Positions 9,107 through 18,016 of a stretch of 64,000 bases of DNA are shown piece after piece (position 1 is the first letter of the stretch; each line of letters starts with the position of its first letter). The notes under the pieces are model-generated. The model saw only the letters and a program-made list of their open reading frames with translations. It did no database searches and was not told the origin of the DNA. Source of the stretch: an uncultured Lachnospiraceae bacterium. Lineage in GTDB: Bacteria; Bacillota; Clostridia; Lachnospirales; Lachnospiraceae. A program made the translations under genes and the position numbers. The stretch lies in contig CAMUYQ010000003.1 in the NCBI GenBank assembly GCA_947165025.1, positions 118,747 through 182,746 of the forward strand, written 5' to 3'.

Positions 9107-10382
9107 AGTGTTTGATCATGCCGCGGCCTGCGATTATATCGCAAATGCGGCTAAGTACGGTAGCAGGCCGGGACTGTCGCGTATCAGAAAACTGTGCGCC
9201 CTTCTCGGTGATCCGCAGGATGATCTTCGATTCATTCATATTGCCGGGACGAACGGAAAGGGAAGTGTGGCGGCCATGATCGCATCCGTTCTGTCGCATG
9301 CAGGTGTACGCGCAGGGATGTATTATTCGCCTGCGCTTACGTGTATCAGGGATCATTTTGCGATAGACGGAAAGCTGATCTTTGAAGAAGATTATGCCGA
9401 GGCGGTATCGGTTGTTGCCGAAGCAAATGAGAAGATGATCAGAGAGTCGGGCGAGTCGGCCACCCAGTTTGAACTTGAGACGGCACTCGCTTTCGTATAC
9501 TTTCGTAAAAATCATTGCGATGCAGTCGTTCTCGAATGCGGCATGGGCGGCGGTGAGGATGCGACTAATATCGTCAGGAACAAGATATGCTGTGTTATAA
9601 CTTCTGTCTCATATGATCATATGCAGTATCTCGGAAACACGCTTTCCGAAATAGCGTCGGCAAAGGCAGGGATAATAACACCTCACTGTCCGGTCATCGC
9701 ATTTGACTCATCGGAAGAATCAACAGATGTGATAAGAAAGAAGTGCAGAGAGACGGGTTCTTCGCTTTATCTTGTGAAGAAAGAGGATGTCCTGAAAAAT
9801 CATGTGCGCACTGCACTGGCGGGCGATTACCAGGCCGACAACGCAGCGGTTGCGGTAAAGACGATCGGTGTGATAAGAGACAATGATCTGATACCTGATC
9901 ATGCGATAAATGATGATGCGATCGTAAAGGGACTTGCCAAGGTCAGATGGCCGTTCAGGTTTGAGAAGATATGTAATGATCCGCCGGTATATGTTGACGG
10001 AGCACATAATCCCGATGCCGCAGCGAGGCTCTTAAAAACGATCCAAGACGAGTTGTGCGGTTGTCCGGTAATACTTGTGATCGGTGTGTTTGCCGACAAG
10101 GAATACGAAAAGGTCGTAAAAACCATGTCGGAGTGTGCGCATGCGATTATCACCCTTCAGACACCGGATAATCCGAGGGCTCTTGATGCCGCAAAGCTTG
10201 CAAAGTGTGCGGAAAAGTACTGCGGTAACGTGAAAGTGAGCAAGGGTATCGATGATGCATGCACGCTTGCTTTTGGTGAAGCGCGCGTACTGAAAAACGG
10301 CGTCATAGTTGCATGCGGTTCACTGTCTTATCTCAATGATTTTACCTTGTGTGTAAGGAAATATTCTGATGCAGAGAGTTGA
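9087..10382 (+). CDS. folC: Bifunctional folylpolyglutamate synthase / dihydrofolate synthase
   Basis: 431-residue Mur-ligase-family enzyme that adds glutamate to dihydropteroate or tetrahydrofolate using ATP. The P-loop HIAGTNGKGS lies near residue 52-61, followed by GVRAGMYYSPAL and the family's DGAHNPDAA block near 310. Length is standard. The start is uncertain: ATG 9087 and ATG 9093 (MTSAEVF) are both possible, and GTG 9081 is less likely. It begins inside the end of the upstream gene, so translation is probably coupled. First enzyme gene of the folate operon folC - HD protein - folP - folB/folK. Confidence 0.93.
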   Translation: MQMTSAEVFDHAAACDYIANAAKYGSRPGLSRIRKLCALLGDPQDDLRFIHIAGTNGKGSVAAMIASVLSHAGVRAGMYYSPALTCIRDHFAIDGKLIFEEDYAEAVSVVAEANEKMIRESGESATQFELETALAFVYFRKNHCDAVVLECGMGGGEDATNIVRNKICCVITSVSYDHMQYLGNTLSEIASAKAGIITPHCPVIAFDSSEESTDVIRKKCRETGSSLYLVKKEDVLKNHVRTALAGDYQADNAAVAVKTIGVIRDNDLIPDHAINDDAIVKGLAKVRWPFRFEKICNDPPVYVDGAHNPDAAARLLKTIQDELCGCPVILVIGVFADKEYEKVVKTMSECAHAIITLQTPDNPRALDAAKLAKCAEKYCGNVKVSKGIDDACTLAFGEARVLKNGVIVACGSLSYLNDFTLCVRKYSDAES

Positions 10383-10851
10383 TAATATACTGAATAACAA
10401 AATGTTCAGGGATAAGGTCGCAAAGATCGAAGAGCTTGAAAAGGACCGGATATTCTGCAGGCACGACATGGATCATTTTCTGGATGTGGCAAGGATAGCG
10501 GCTCTTATCGCATCAGACGAAGGTTTTACAGAAGACCGTGAGATGATATATGCTGCGGCACTTCTTCATGATATCGGAAGAGATGAGCAGTACGTAAACG
10601 GCACGCCGCATGAGAAGGCAAGCGCTGGGCTTGCACCGGAAATACTTCGCGACTGTGCGTTTGATGAAGAAGAGATAAAGGTGATAGTAAAAGCGATAGC
10701 AGATCACGGAGATGAATCGGTAAGAGAACAGAAGGACCTCTCGGGCCTTATATACCGTGCTGACAAGATGTCGCGCAAATGCTATATGTGCACTGTCGTT
10801 GACAGATGCCATAAATCCCCGGAAAAGCTCGTCATGAACATAAAGTATTAG
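10369..10851 (+). CDS. HD domain-containing phosphohydrolase in the folate operon
   Basis: 160-residue HD-superfamily protein. Metal ligands are visible: His in RHDMDHF near residue 29-34, the HD pair in ALLHDIGRDEQY near 66-71, and Asp in YRADKMSR near 131. It overlaps folC by 14 bases and precedes folP by 9, so it belongs to the same message. HD proteins occur between folate genes in other Firmicutes. A role in dephosphorylating a pterin intermediate is an attractive inference, because the dihydroneopterin triphosphate step needs a phosphatase and no other candidate is here. A general nucleotide phosphatase is the alternative. Confidence 0.8.
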   Translation: MQRVDNILNNKMFRDKVAKIEELEKDRIFCRHDMDHFLDVARIAALIASDEGFTEDREMIYAAALLHDIGRDEQYVNGTPHEKASAGLAPEILRDCAFDEEEIKVIVKAIADHGDESVREQKDLSGLIYRADKMSRKCYMCTVVDRCHKSPEKLVMNIKY

Positions 10852-10860
10852 GTACTGCAG

Positions 10861-11658
10861 ATGAAGATAAGAAACAGCGAATTTGACTTTGCTAAAACAA
10901 CATATGTGATGGGAATACTGAATGTGACCCCGGATTCGTTTTCAGATGGTGGTTTACATAATTCAGAAGATGCCGCGATAAAGCATGCACTCCTGATGAT
11001 TGAAGAAGGCGCGGATATCATTGATATAGGCGGTGAATCAACGCGGCCGGGATTTGAGAAGGTAAGCGAAGAAGAAGAACTGAGGAGAGTGATCCCGGTC
11101 ATAAAGAGGCTTCGGAAACAAACGGATATACCGATATCGATCGATACCACAAAGCCGGCTGTGGCTGCGCAGGCGCTTGATGCGGGTGCTGATATCGTCA
11201 ATACCGTTGAAGGTGTTGATGCGCCTGAAGAGATGTTTAATGTAGTGAGAGATCACGATGCTTTTTTTGTCATGACATATGAGAAAAGTTATGTTAACCA
11301 GTTCGGGGCGGCACTTGAAAGCATGGCAGAAAATGCGACAGAACACGGAATAGACAAAGATAAGATAATTATTGATCCGGGTGTTGGATTTGGCAAGACG
11401 CAGGATGAGAATCTGCGTATACTTAACGATCTGATGAAGATCACGGCGGTCGGATATCCTGTACTTCTCGGCTGCTCGCGAAAATCAGTCATAGGAAATG
11501 TACTGGATACACCCGCGGATGACAGGCTGGCGGGAACGCTTGTCACGACAACCCTTGCGGCACTTGCAGGAGTCGGGATCGTCAGAGTGCATGACGTTAT
11601 CGAAAACGTAAGAACTATAAAAATGTTAAACGCAATATGTAATTCGGATCCTGTCTGA
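10861..11658 (+). CDS. folP: Dihydropteroate synthase
   Basis: 265-residue TIM-barrel enzyme joining p-aminobenzoate to hydroxymethyl-dihydropterin diphosphate; it is the sulfonamide target. Signature 1 VMGILNVTPDSFSDGG is at residues 15-30, signature 2 DIIDIGGESTRPGF near 53-66, and the pterin-binding DPGVGFGKT and GCSRKS blocks follow. Length is normal. No strong ribosome site; the ATG follows the HD gene stop by 9 bases, which suggests reinitiation. Confidence 0.96.
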   Translation: MKIRNSEFDFAKTTYVMGILNVTPDSFSDGGLHNSEDAAIKHALLMIEEGADIIDIGGESTRPGFEKVSEEEELRRVIPVIKRLRKQTDIPISIDTTKPAVAAQALDAGADIVNTVEGVDAPEEMFNVVRDHDAFFVMTYEKSYVNQFGAALESMAENATEHGIDKDKIIIDPGVGFGKTQDENLRILNDLMKITAVGYPVLLGCSRKSVIGNVLDTPADDRLAGTLVTTTLAALAGVGIVRVHDVIENVRTIKMLNAICNSDPV

Positions 11659-11676
11659 AAAGAGGAAGGAATTAAA

Positions 11677-12492
11677 ATGGACTTTATCAGTATTGACAAT
11701 CTTGAGGTGTTTGCAAATCACGGAATGTTTGAGGAAGAAGTAAACCTCGGACAGAAATTTCTCGTATCCGTGAAGCTGTTTTTTGATGCATCCGCTGCAG
11801 GAAAAAAAGATGATCTTACACTCTCGGTAAACTATGCAAAGGTTGCCGCCGACATTACGGAGTGGATGAAAACAAACAGATGCAGACTTATTGAAACGGT
11901 TGCACAGCGTCTGGCACACAGGCTTCTTTGCGATTATCCGATAGTAAGAGAAGCAGAGGTCACCGTCAAGAAGCCGTGGGCTCCGATAGGCCTTCCGCTT
12001 GAATGTGTGAGTATCACCATCACAAGAAAATGGCATACTGTATATCTGTCGCTCGGATCAAACATGGGAGACAGGGAAAAGTATCTTAATGATGCATTGG
12101 ATATTCTCGGAAAAGAAAATGAAATAAGGATCATAAAAACTTCGCAGTTCATAGAGACCGCGCCTTACGGTAAGACCGATCAGGATGATTTTCTGAACGC
12201 GGCAGTTAAGATCGAAACACTGATGTCTGCGGCAGAGCTCCTTGAGTTCATCCATAAAGCCGAGGAGAGTGAGGGACGCGTCAGGAAGGAACACTGGGGT
12301 CCGAGGACTCTGGATATTGATATACTTCTGTATGACGATCTGGTGATCGATGAGGATGACCTTGTCATTCCGCATCCGGATATGCATAACCGTGATTTTG
12401 TGTTAAGACCTTTAAATGAAATAGCACCGAACGCGATGCATCCGGTGCTGGGCAGATCTGTTTCTCTTTTGCTGAAGGAACTTGACCGCTGA
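11677..12492 (+). CDS. folK: Fused dihydroneopterin aldolase / HPPK
   Basis: 271-residue bifunctional protein. Residues 1-118 are dihydroneopterin aldolase (FolB): IDNLEVFANHGMFEEE and LIETVAQRLA carry the active-site Tyr/Glu/Lys region. Residues 122-271 are 6-hydroxymethyl-7,8-dihydropterin pyrophosphokinase (FolK), with YLSLGSNMGDRE and the HPPK signature WGPRTLDIDILLY. The fusion couples consecutive steps just before folP. AGGAAGGA precedes the start. Last gene of the folate operon; folE (GTP cyclohydrolase) is absent from the window. It ends 2 bases before a convergent gene with no visible terminator between. Confidence 0.95.
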   Translation: MDFISIDNLEVFANHGMFEEEVNLGQKFLVSVKLFFDASAAGKKDDLTLSVNYAKVAADITEWMKTNRCRLIETVAQRLAHRLLCDYPIVREAEVTVKKPWAPIGLPLECVSITITRKWHTVYLSLGSNMGDREKYLNDALDILGKENEIRIIKTSQFIETAPYGKTDQDDFLNAAVKIETLMSAAELLEFIHKAEESEGRVRKEHWGPRTLDIDILLYDDLVIDEDDLVIPHPDMHNRDFVLRPLNEIAPNAMHPVLGRSVSLLLKELDR

Positions 12493-12494
12493 CA

Positions 12495-13502
12495 TTATTC
12501 GGACGAGACAGGGGAGAATCTTGATGATTCGCCGTTTCCGCCGAACGTGTATGTGATATAGGTCGCATCCTCCTTAAACGGAGAGTAGAAAGTATATGTG
12601 CTCGTACAGTTTATGTTCTCGTAGTTTCCTTCCGCGATGACTATGGCACCGGTTCCGTCGGCATTCACTCTTATCAGTGCGGGGTTCTGGTTCCGCTGGT
12701 AGAATATCATCCCGTCATAAACGTTAAACGTATCTATACGCTCGTTTGTTATCTTTGTAAGATTTCCTTCGGACATTGAATAGCGGTACAGGCAGTAATC
12801 ATCGTTCATGTTCATGAAGTATATATTGCTGCCGTCAACGACCGGATTGTACACCGCATAGTCCATGAAAATGCGGCCTTCACTCGAACCGGGACGGTAT
12901 ATCTTGAGCTTCTGTGAATCCTGTTCGCTGTAGTATATATCACTTCCGATGACACATGCGGGATTGATGATCTCATCAACCGACAGTCCCTTTTCCTTGC
13001 CGTCAAGAGAAGAGTGATAAAGCTGCATGCCGTTAGTATTGTCGTAGTGTTCATAGTAAAGAGTACTGCCGATAAGGTTCAGGACACCTGACGTGCACTT
13101 GTCGAGACATACGAAATCCTTTTCACCTTTTTTGAGACGGAATATTCCGCTCATCCTGCCGGCAATGCCCATGAACTTCGTCCCGCCGGGATCGTCGAAA
13201 TAGAAGTAGAGATAGTCGCCTGCGGCATTGATGTAAGAAACGGGAACATCTATGACCTTTTCAGGGTCTGTTCCGTCGGATTTCATCTTGTAAAGACAGT
13301 GGTTGTCGGACAGATTTGCAAAATATATGTACCCGTCGCTTTCACATACGAGACCTTTGTTATTGAGGTTTCCGGAAGTGTTGCCGATCGTTCCGGGCGG
13401 ATTGTCGGGAATACGTGACAGGTACTGAGTCAGCACAACTGCACCGATTATACCGGCAATAACAACAACTGCAACGATAATGCCCAGCACGCGTTTATTC
13501 AT
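12495..13502 (-). CDS. DUF5050-type beta-propeller-like membrane-anchored protein
   Basis: 335 residues. One N-terminal transmembrane helix (about 5-27), then an extracytoplasmic domain made of repeated units such as DGYIYFANLSDNHCLYKMKSDGTDPEKV, which recur as YY..D....IYR and match the DUF5050 / TolB-like propeller pattern common in clostridia. No catalytic motif. GGAGG precedes the start. It sits 36 bases downstream of the CotH gene on the same strand; a TATAAT at about 13525-13535 on the minus strand could give separate expression but has no good -35. Function unknown; probably ligand or wall binding. Confidence 0.78.
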   Translation of the reverse strand: MNKRVLGIIVAVVVIAGIIGAVVLTQYLSRIPDNPPGTIGNTSGNLNNKGLVCESDGYIYFANLSDNHCLYKMKSDGTDPEKVIDVPVSYINAAGDYLYFYFDDPGGTKFMGIAGRMSGIFRLKKGEKDFVCLDKCTSGVLNLIGSTLYYEHYDNTNGMQLYHSSLDGKEKGLSVDEIINPACVIGSDIYYSEQDSQKLKIYRPGSSEGRIFMDYAVYNPVVDGSNIYFMNMNDDYCLYRYSMSEGNLTKITNERIDTFNVYDGMIFYQRNQNPALIRVNADGTGAIVIAEGNYENINCTSTYTFYSPFKEDATYITYTFGGNGESSRFSPVSSE

Positions 13503-13538
13503 GGCCCCACCTCCGTTTCTTTTTCTGATTATATTATA

Positions 13539-15242
13539 TCACTTATCGGCTCTTTTGTCCTTTTCACCTCCACCCATTCTTCCCATTACGGACGTGTCGA
13601 TACCTGTCGCGTCGATGAGAGAATCTTTGGCTTCTTTCTGTCCTTCGGATGTTGAAGGTATGGTGCCGTCGAGCTGTCCTTTTATGCTTGCTGCACGAAG
13701 TGCTATGACTTCATCCAGCATCGTGTATGCTTTTTCATATTCATCATATGAATAGAATGCGGTAGGATCGCTCTTAACAAGCTCATCAATCTGTGCGTGG
13801 ATACGCTGCGTTAATTTTTCATATTCGCCGTTTTCAACATAATCCACGAGCTTCTGAAGGTATTCATGGTACCGTGCGTTGTACTCCTCGTTTTCAAGAA
13901 GTATATCGAAGAAGTCTGTCGAACCCCATGAATCATCGATCGGATCGTTGATCATTGAGGTGGCGTCAGAGGACGATAGGGACGCTCGACTATTATTTCC
14001 CATACCTCCCAAGGAGAGGTTGTAGTCCCACGGGATTATGTTCAGCTGTCCGTCGCTTTCGTACAGGTAGTAGTTGTGCGCCATGTTGCCGGAAAGTGAA
14101 TCCCCGTTTACGGCAAACTCATGCACGGCCATGTACTTGAGAAGATTGTCGACATCCATGTATTCCTCTATCGTGGAAAGATCGCCTTCGGATATTGCTT
14201 TTAGTGCCTTAACGACACGCTTGTGATCTTTCTTGGATGTGCCGGTCACTTCTCCGTTCCATATCGTTGAATAGCTGTCCAGGTCGTCATCTGTGTATTC
14301 AAGATTCGAGCCTCCGCTTGAGAAACCTCCGGGACCGCCTCCTGGACCTCCGCCGGGAAATCCGCCCTGTCCGCCGCCTTCAAAATTTCCGTTGCCGAAT
14401 CCGCCTCTGTCGGGGAATTTTCCCGGATCAAAATCTTTCGGCATATTCTCCGGATCAAAGTCTTTCGGCATATTCTCGGGATCAGATCCTTCGGTTCTGT
14501 CCGCAGTATCATCCGAATCGTTTTCACGTTTAGGAGGATCCCTTCGTTTGTCGGACGGTCCGTCGCCGAAGTCCATGTTCTCGGGCTTGTACAGTTCTCC
14601 GTTCTTTGTGCCGTAGTTTCTCAGCATGAAGCTGTCCTCGACCGCTTCAAGCGCGATATAGACACCGGTGTACTGGCCGTTGACGCTTATCTTTGCGTAA
14701 TTATAAAGTGACGCATCAGCACCGAGATACTCGAACATGTCATAGATCACAGCCTCTTTCATATTCGTCGCGTCGGCGTAGTTATTGTTGAGGACGAGCT
14801 TATCAAGACCGTGGCATGTCTGGCCTTTGACATATTCGTCAAATTTGATCTTGAAACTGTATCTGTCCGTGGTATCGTCATTGACGATGTTCGTAAGGGA
14901 AGTATTGCCTTTCGCTCTTATACCGACATTGTAGAACGTTTCGCCGTTTATCACGACATCGCATGAACTGTACTGTTCGTTTATCGCGTTGTCGAGAAGC
15001 GACTGCCAGTCATCATCGCTCATTATGATGTCTACGGTCATGATGCTGTCCTTATCAAACAGGAGCGAAGAGTATTCCTGTTCGATCCCGCTGTCGTTTG
15101 CGGCATCATTTATCGCAGCACCCCATACCGTTGAATCCAGACCGAACAGCCCTTTTGCGGCTGATGACACGATAAAAACGGCAACAAGGGCGAGTGCGAC
15201 AAGTGCGTAAATTATCTTACCGATGTGTTTGTTCTCAGTCAT
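13539..15242 (-). CDS. CotH kinase family protein, membrane-anchored
   Basis: 567 residues. N-terminal transmembrane helix (about 9-31), then an extracytoplasmic CotH domain: VGIRAKGNTSL near 105-115, DKLVLNNNYAD, ISVNGQYTGVYIALE, and IPWDYNLSLGG with the conserved Asp of the atypical kinase fold. CotH proteins phosphorylate secreted proteins in spore coats; here the location is the outer membrane face. Between the two halves of the domain is a low-complexity insertion (about 230-310) with a tandem DPENMPKDF repeat and a Gly/Pro-rich tract. RBS GGAGAAAATC. It is third in an operon VTC - DUF4956 - CotH, a recurrent trio in Gram-positive genomes. Confidence 0.88.
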   Translation of the reverse strand: MTENKHIGKIIYALVALALVAVFIVSSAAKGLFGLDSTVWGAAINDAANDSGIEQEYSSLLFDKDSIMTVDIIMSDDDWQSLLDNAINEQYSSCDVVINGETFYNVGIRAKGNTSLTNIVNDDTTDRYSFKIKFDEYVKGQTCHGLDKLVLNNNYADATNMKEAVIYDMFEYLGADASLYNYAKISVNGQYTGVYIALEAVEDSFMLRNYGTKNGELYKPENMDFGDGPSDKRRDPPKRENDSDDTADRTEGSDPENMPKDFDPENMPKDFDPGKFPDRGGFGNGNFEGGGQGGFPGGGPGGGPGGFSSGGSNLEYTDDDLDSYSTIWNGEVTGTSKKDHKRVVKALKAISEGDLSTIEEYMDVDNLLKYMAVHEFAVNGDSLSGNMAHNYYLYESDGQLNIIPWDYNLSLGGMGNNSRASLSSSDATSMINDPIDDSWGSTDFFDILLENEEYNARYHEYLQKLVDYVENGEYEKLTQRIHAQIDELVKSDPTAFYSYDEYEKAYTMLDEVIALRAASIKGQLDGTIPSTSEGQKEAKDSLIDATGIDTSVMGRMGGGEKDKRADK

Positions 15243-15266
15243 GATTTTCTCCGAAGGAGAGGCCGG

Positions 15267-15938
15267 TTATGAAACGAACTCTCCGCTGTAGCTTACAAGT
15301 GTTGCGTTTGAAACGCCTTCAAGGGCGCTCAGGCTGTTGACGAATGATGTCTCGCCGTCCTTCAGGCGTACCTGTGCGGTAAGTTCGATGCCTGATGAAT
15401 TGACGGTCTTTGATTTTGTCATGAACTTTGCGACCGATGATTTTGCTCTCTCAACCGCATTCTTTTCCGCAACATCATCTGTACAGCTCAATACCAGTAT
15501 GTAAGGTGTGCCGCTCTGTCTTCTGTTTGCAAAGATCATAAGTATGACACCGATGATCACTGAACCCGTAAGTGCGAGAGGTATCATGCCGGCACCGATG
15601 ACTATACCGACCGCGATCGACCAGAACAGGAACACGATCTCCATAGGATCTTTGATCGCCGCACGGAACCTTACGATCGAAAGAGCACCGACCATACCGA
15701 GTGAGAGAACGACGTTTGAGGTTACCGCCATGATCACGAGTGTCGTCACAAGGCAGAGCCCGATAAGAGTAAGAGAGAAGCCCGGGCTGTACATTATTCC
15801 GGTGAACGTTTTTTTGTACGTCCAGAATATGAACAGACTGATCACCACCGCGAACACCATTCCAATAAGAAGATCCGTAACGGTGAATGCTTCCACACTT
15901 TCCAAAAAACTGTTTTTGAACACATCCGAAAAAGTCAT
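15267..15938 (-). CDS. DUF4956 domain-containing membrane protein
   Basis: 223 residues with four transmembrane helices between about 20 and 140, including the family hallmark LGMVGALSIVRFRAAIKDP, which reads like a conserved re-entrant or interface segment, and a soluble C-terminal domain (about 145-223) with an ACT-like pattern. DUF4956 proteins are regularly encoded between CotH and VTC-domain genes. ATG 15938 is preferred to TTG 15944 because GGAGG sits 9 bases upstream of it. Function unknown; the gene neighbourhood points to transport or synthesis of a phosphate-rich polymer. Confidence 0.87.
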   Translation of the reverse strand: MTFSDVFKNSFLESVEAFTVTDLLIGMVFAVVISLFIFWTYKKTFTGIMYSPGFSLTLIGLCLVTTLVIMAVTSNVVLSLGMVGALSIVRFRAAIKDPMEIVFLFWSIAVGIVIGAGMIPLALTGSVIIGVILMIFANRRQSGTPYILVLSCTDDVAEKNAVERAKSSVAKFMTKSKTVNSSGIELTAQVRLKDGETSFVNSLSALEGVSNATLVSYSGEFVS

Positions 15939-15965
15939 TTTCAACTACCTCCGTAAATCTGATTT

Positions 15966-16655
15966 TCAGCCGTACCTGCGGCACGCCTCATACTTTGAAA
16001 AACTCTGTTGCAATATATTTCCTTCGTTGACGATCGCTTTGATGATATCGGGGAGATAATCATCGTATTTGATCTCCATTATCATCTGCCGGGGATCGTC
16101 GGTAGCCGGCAGTTCATGCCCCTTTACGGGAAAATCATCCGACAGCGCTGTTGTCGTGATCATCGAGTCGAACGTCACACGGACGTTTCCCGGACCGAAT
16201 ATGTAAGGCTCACGTCTGTAGCTGACAAGGACCTTCGGGCGAAGGCTCTGTGAGCGCATGTCGCAGTACAGTTCCCTGACAAGGTCTGACCGGTGATCCT
16301 TCATGAAATCGGTATCATGTGTTAATATGTCGCATACTTCATCTTTTGAAAGAGAGCATTCTACCTTTTTGCACATCGATCCGATCTTCTGCTTTTTTTC
16401 GAGAGTGATGTATGTCAGATCGTCGTTGTAATATCTGATGCGGAACTTCTCGCGTGATGCATATCCGACGATTTTTTCGTGAAGCGCTTTGTCATCCGTG
16501 TTGTCAAAATAGATGCTTCTGATAAGGTACGTACCGTCATTGCCGGCGTGAGGATCGGGGCGGCATACCTCTTTAAGTCTTGAGCGGATGCACAGGTACT
16601 GCCCGTGGTCGATAACGTATTTGTTTTCGTGTCTGAAACGTGTTTTGTATCCCAT
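15966..16655 (-). CDS. VTC / polyphosphate polymerase domain-containing protein
   Basis: 229 residues. The protein has the VTC catalytic tunnel pattern: RHENKYVID at the start, YLIRSIYFDN near 45, YASREKFRIRYYND, ITLEKKQKIGSMCKK near 97, RPKVLVSYRREPY near 158 and MEIKYDDYLP near 206. In yeast Vtc4 these basic strands and the final Glu build polyphosphate from ATP. Start 16655 has GGAGA; the frame is open 41 codons further upstream without a ribosome site. First gene of the VTC - DUF4956 - CotH operon. Polyphosphate synthesis is inferred, not shown. Confidence 0.88.
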   Translation of the reverse strand: MGYKTRFRHENKYVIDHGQYLCIRSRLKEVCRPDPHAGNDGTYLIRSIYFDNTDDKALHEKIVGYASREKFRIRYYNDDLTYITLEKKQKIGSMCKKVECSLSKDEVCDILTHDTDFMKDHRSDLVRELYCDMRSQSLRPKVLVSYRREPYIFGPGNVRVTFDSMITTTALSDDFPVKGHELPATDDPRQMIMEIKYDDYLPDIIKAIVNEGNILQQSFSKYEACRRYG

Positions 16656-16868
16656 GATTTTCTCCGTTTTTGCAAATCGAATTGACGTGTCCGATTCTAG
16701 AGGGAGTTTGTGTTCAATCTGTGACGTCAAAATGTAAAATATATGAAATCTCCGACTTGACGTAGACAGATAATGCATCTAATATAAAGAGGAATCTGAT
16801 CACGGACATATCAAAGATGCCCATTTTCAGGGCGGATTTCCTGTTTTAAAAATTTTGTTATTTGGTTA

Positions 16869-16897
16869 TTGACAAAATCGAACAGATGTTTTATGCT
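16869..16897 (+). promoter_or_regulatory. recA promoter
   Basis: TTGACA (16869-16874), 17-base spacer, TATGCT (16892-16897). The upstream LexA box lies inside the spacer. Confidence 0.85.
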
Positions 16898-16918
16898 CAT
16901 ATACAGAACAGATGTTCT
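16879..16918 (+). promoter_or_regulatory. Two LexA (SOS) boxes of recA
   Basis: GAACAGATGTTT at 16880-16891 and the perfect GAACAGATGTTC at 16906-16917 match the Gram-positive LexA consensus GAAC-N4-GTTC. One covers the promoter spacer and the other the transcription start region, so two dimers could block the promoter. Confidence 0.88.
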
Positions 16919-16953
16919 TGTATAGGGGCGGATAATTAGTAAAGGAGAATAAT

Positions 16954-18012
16954 ATGGAACGTGAAGATAAGTTAAAGGCACTTGATGCGGCACTGGCACA
17001 GATAGAGAGACAGTTCGGCAAAGGATCGGTCATGAAGCTCGGTGATTCCGGCACACAGATGAATGTGGAGACGATCCCGACCGGATCACTCAGTCTTGAT
17101 ATAGCACTCGGACTCGGAGGTATACCAAAGGGAAGGATAGTTGAGATATACGGTCCCGAGTCGAGCGGTAAGACAACAGTCACGCTTCACATGATCGCAG
17201 AAGTACAGAAGAGAGGCGGTATCGCCGGATTTATTGATGCGGAGCATGCCCTTGATCCCGTATATGCGAGAAATATCGGTGTTGATATAGATAATCTCTA
17301 CATATCACAGCCTGATAACGGAGAACAGGCACTTGAGATAACCGAGACGATGGTCAGATCCGGTGCGATAGATATAGTAGTTGTGGATTCGGTCGCAGCT
17401 CTTGTTCCGAAGGCCGAGATCGATGGAGAGATGGGTGATTCACATGTCGGACTCCAGGCAAGGCTCATGTCACAGGCACTGCGTAAGCTCACTGCAGTCA
17501 TAAGCAAGTCCAACTGTACGGTCATTTTCATCAATCAGCTTCGTGAGAAGGTTGGAGTGATGTTCGGTAATCCCGAGACAACGACCGGCGGAAGAGCGCT
17601 GAAGTTCTATTCATCGGTCCGACTTGATGTCAGACGTATCGAGTCACTCAAGCAGGCCGGTGAGGTTATCGGTAACAGGACGAGAGTCAAGGTCGTCAAG
17701 AACAAGATCGCACCGCCGTTCAAGGAGGCTGAATTTGATATCATGTTCGGTAAGGGCATATCAAGAGAAGGTGATCTTCTCGATCTTGCCGCAAATGCAA
17801 ATATAGTTGCCAAAACAGGCGCATGGTATGCGTACAAGGGACAGAAGATCGGACAGGGCAGGGAGAACGCCAAGCAGTATCTTCTTGATAATCCCGATGT
17901 TTATGATGAACTTGAGAAGATCGTAAGAGATCATTATTTTACATCAGCCGAGGAAGAGGCAGAGGAAAAGGCTCCTGCTGCCAAGGGTAAGGCATCCGAT
18001 AAGGAAGAGTGA
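16954..18012 (+). CDS. recA: Recombinase A
   Basis: 352-residue RecA, the ATP-dependent strand-exchange protein that also triggers LexA self-cleavage. Walker [10 protein letters not shown] is near 67-75, the catalytic EHALDP block near 95, Walker [10 protein letters not shown] near 140, and [12 protein letters not shown] covers the DNA-binding loop L1/L2 region. The C-terminus is rich in Glu and Lys as in other RecA proteins. AAAGGAG precedes the ATG. SOS control is shown by the two LexA boxes upstream. recX follows 4 bases after the stop. Confidence 0.98.
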   Translation: MEREDKLKALDAALAQIERQFGKGSVMKLGDSGTQMNVETIPTGSLSLDIALGLGGIPKGRIVEIYGPESSGKTTVTLHMIAEVQKRGGIAGFIDAEHALDPVYARNIGVDIDNLYISQPDNGEQALEITETMVRSGAIDIVVVDSVAALVPKAEIDGEMGDSHVGLQARLMSQALRKLTAVISKSNCTVIFINQLREKVGVMFGNPETTTGGRALKFYSSVRLDVRRIESLKQAGEVIGNRTRVKVVKNKIAPPFKEAEFDIMFGKGISREGDLLDLAANANIVAKTGAWYAYKGQKIGQGRENAKQYLLDNPDVYDELEKIVRDHYFTSAEEEAEEKAPAAKGKASDKEE

Positions 18013-18016
18013 TCAT

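Larger units (their letters stand above)
16656..16953. promoter_or_regulatory. Divergent intergenic region between VTC gene and recA
   Basis: Non-coding. The right half holds the recA promoter and LexA boxes (listed separately). The left half holds three TGACGT/TTGACGT words (16683-16689, 16727-16733, 16757-16763) that may be binding sites for a regulator of the VTC operon; no clean promoter could be assigned there. Confidence 0.45.

Noticed and set aside
14246..14616. Repetitive Pro/Gly- and Arg-rich frames over the CotH insert
   Set aside because: Products of the repeated DPENMPKDF/Gly-Pro codons read in other frames; the CotH frame explains the sequence.
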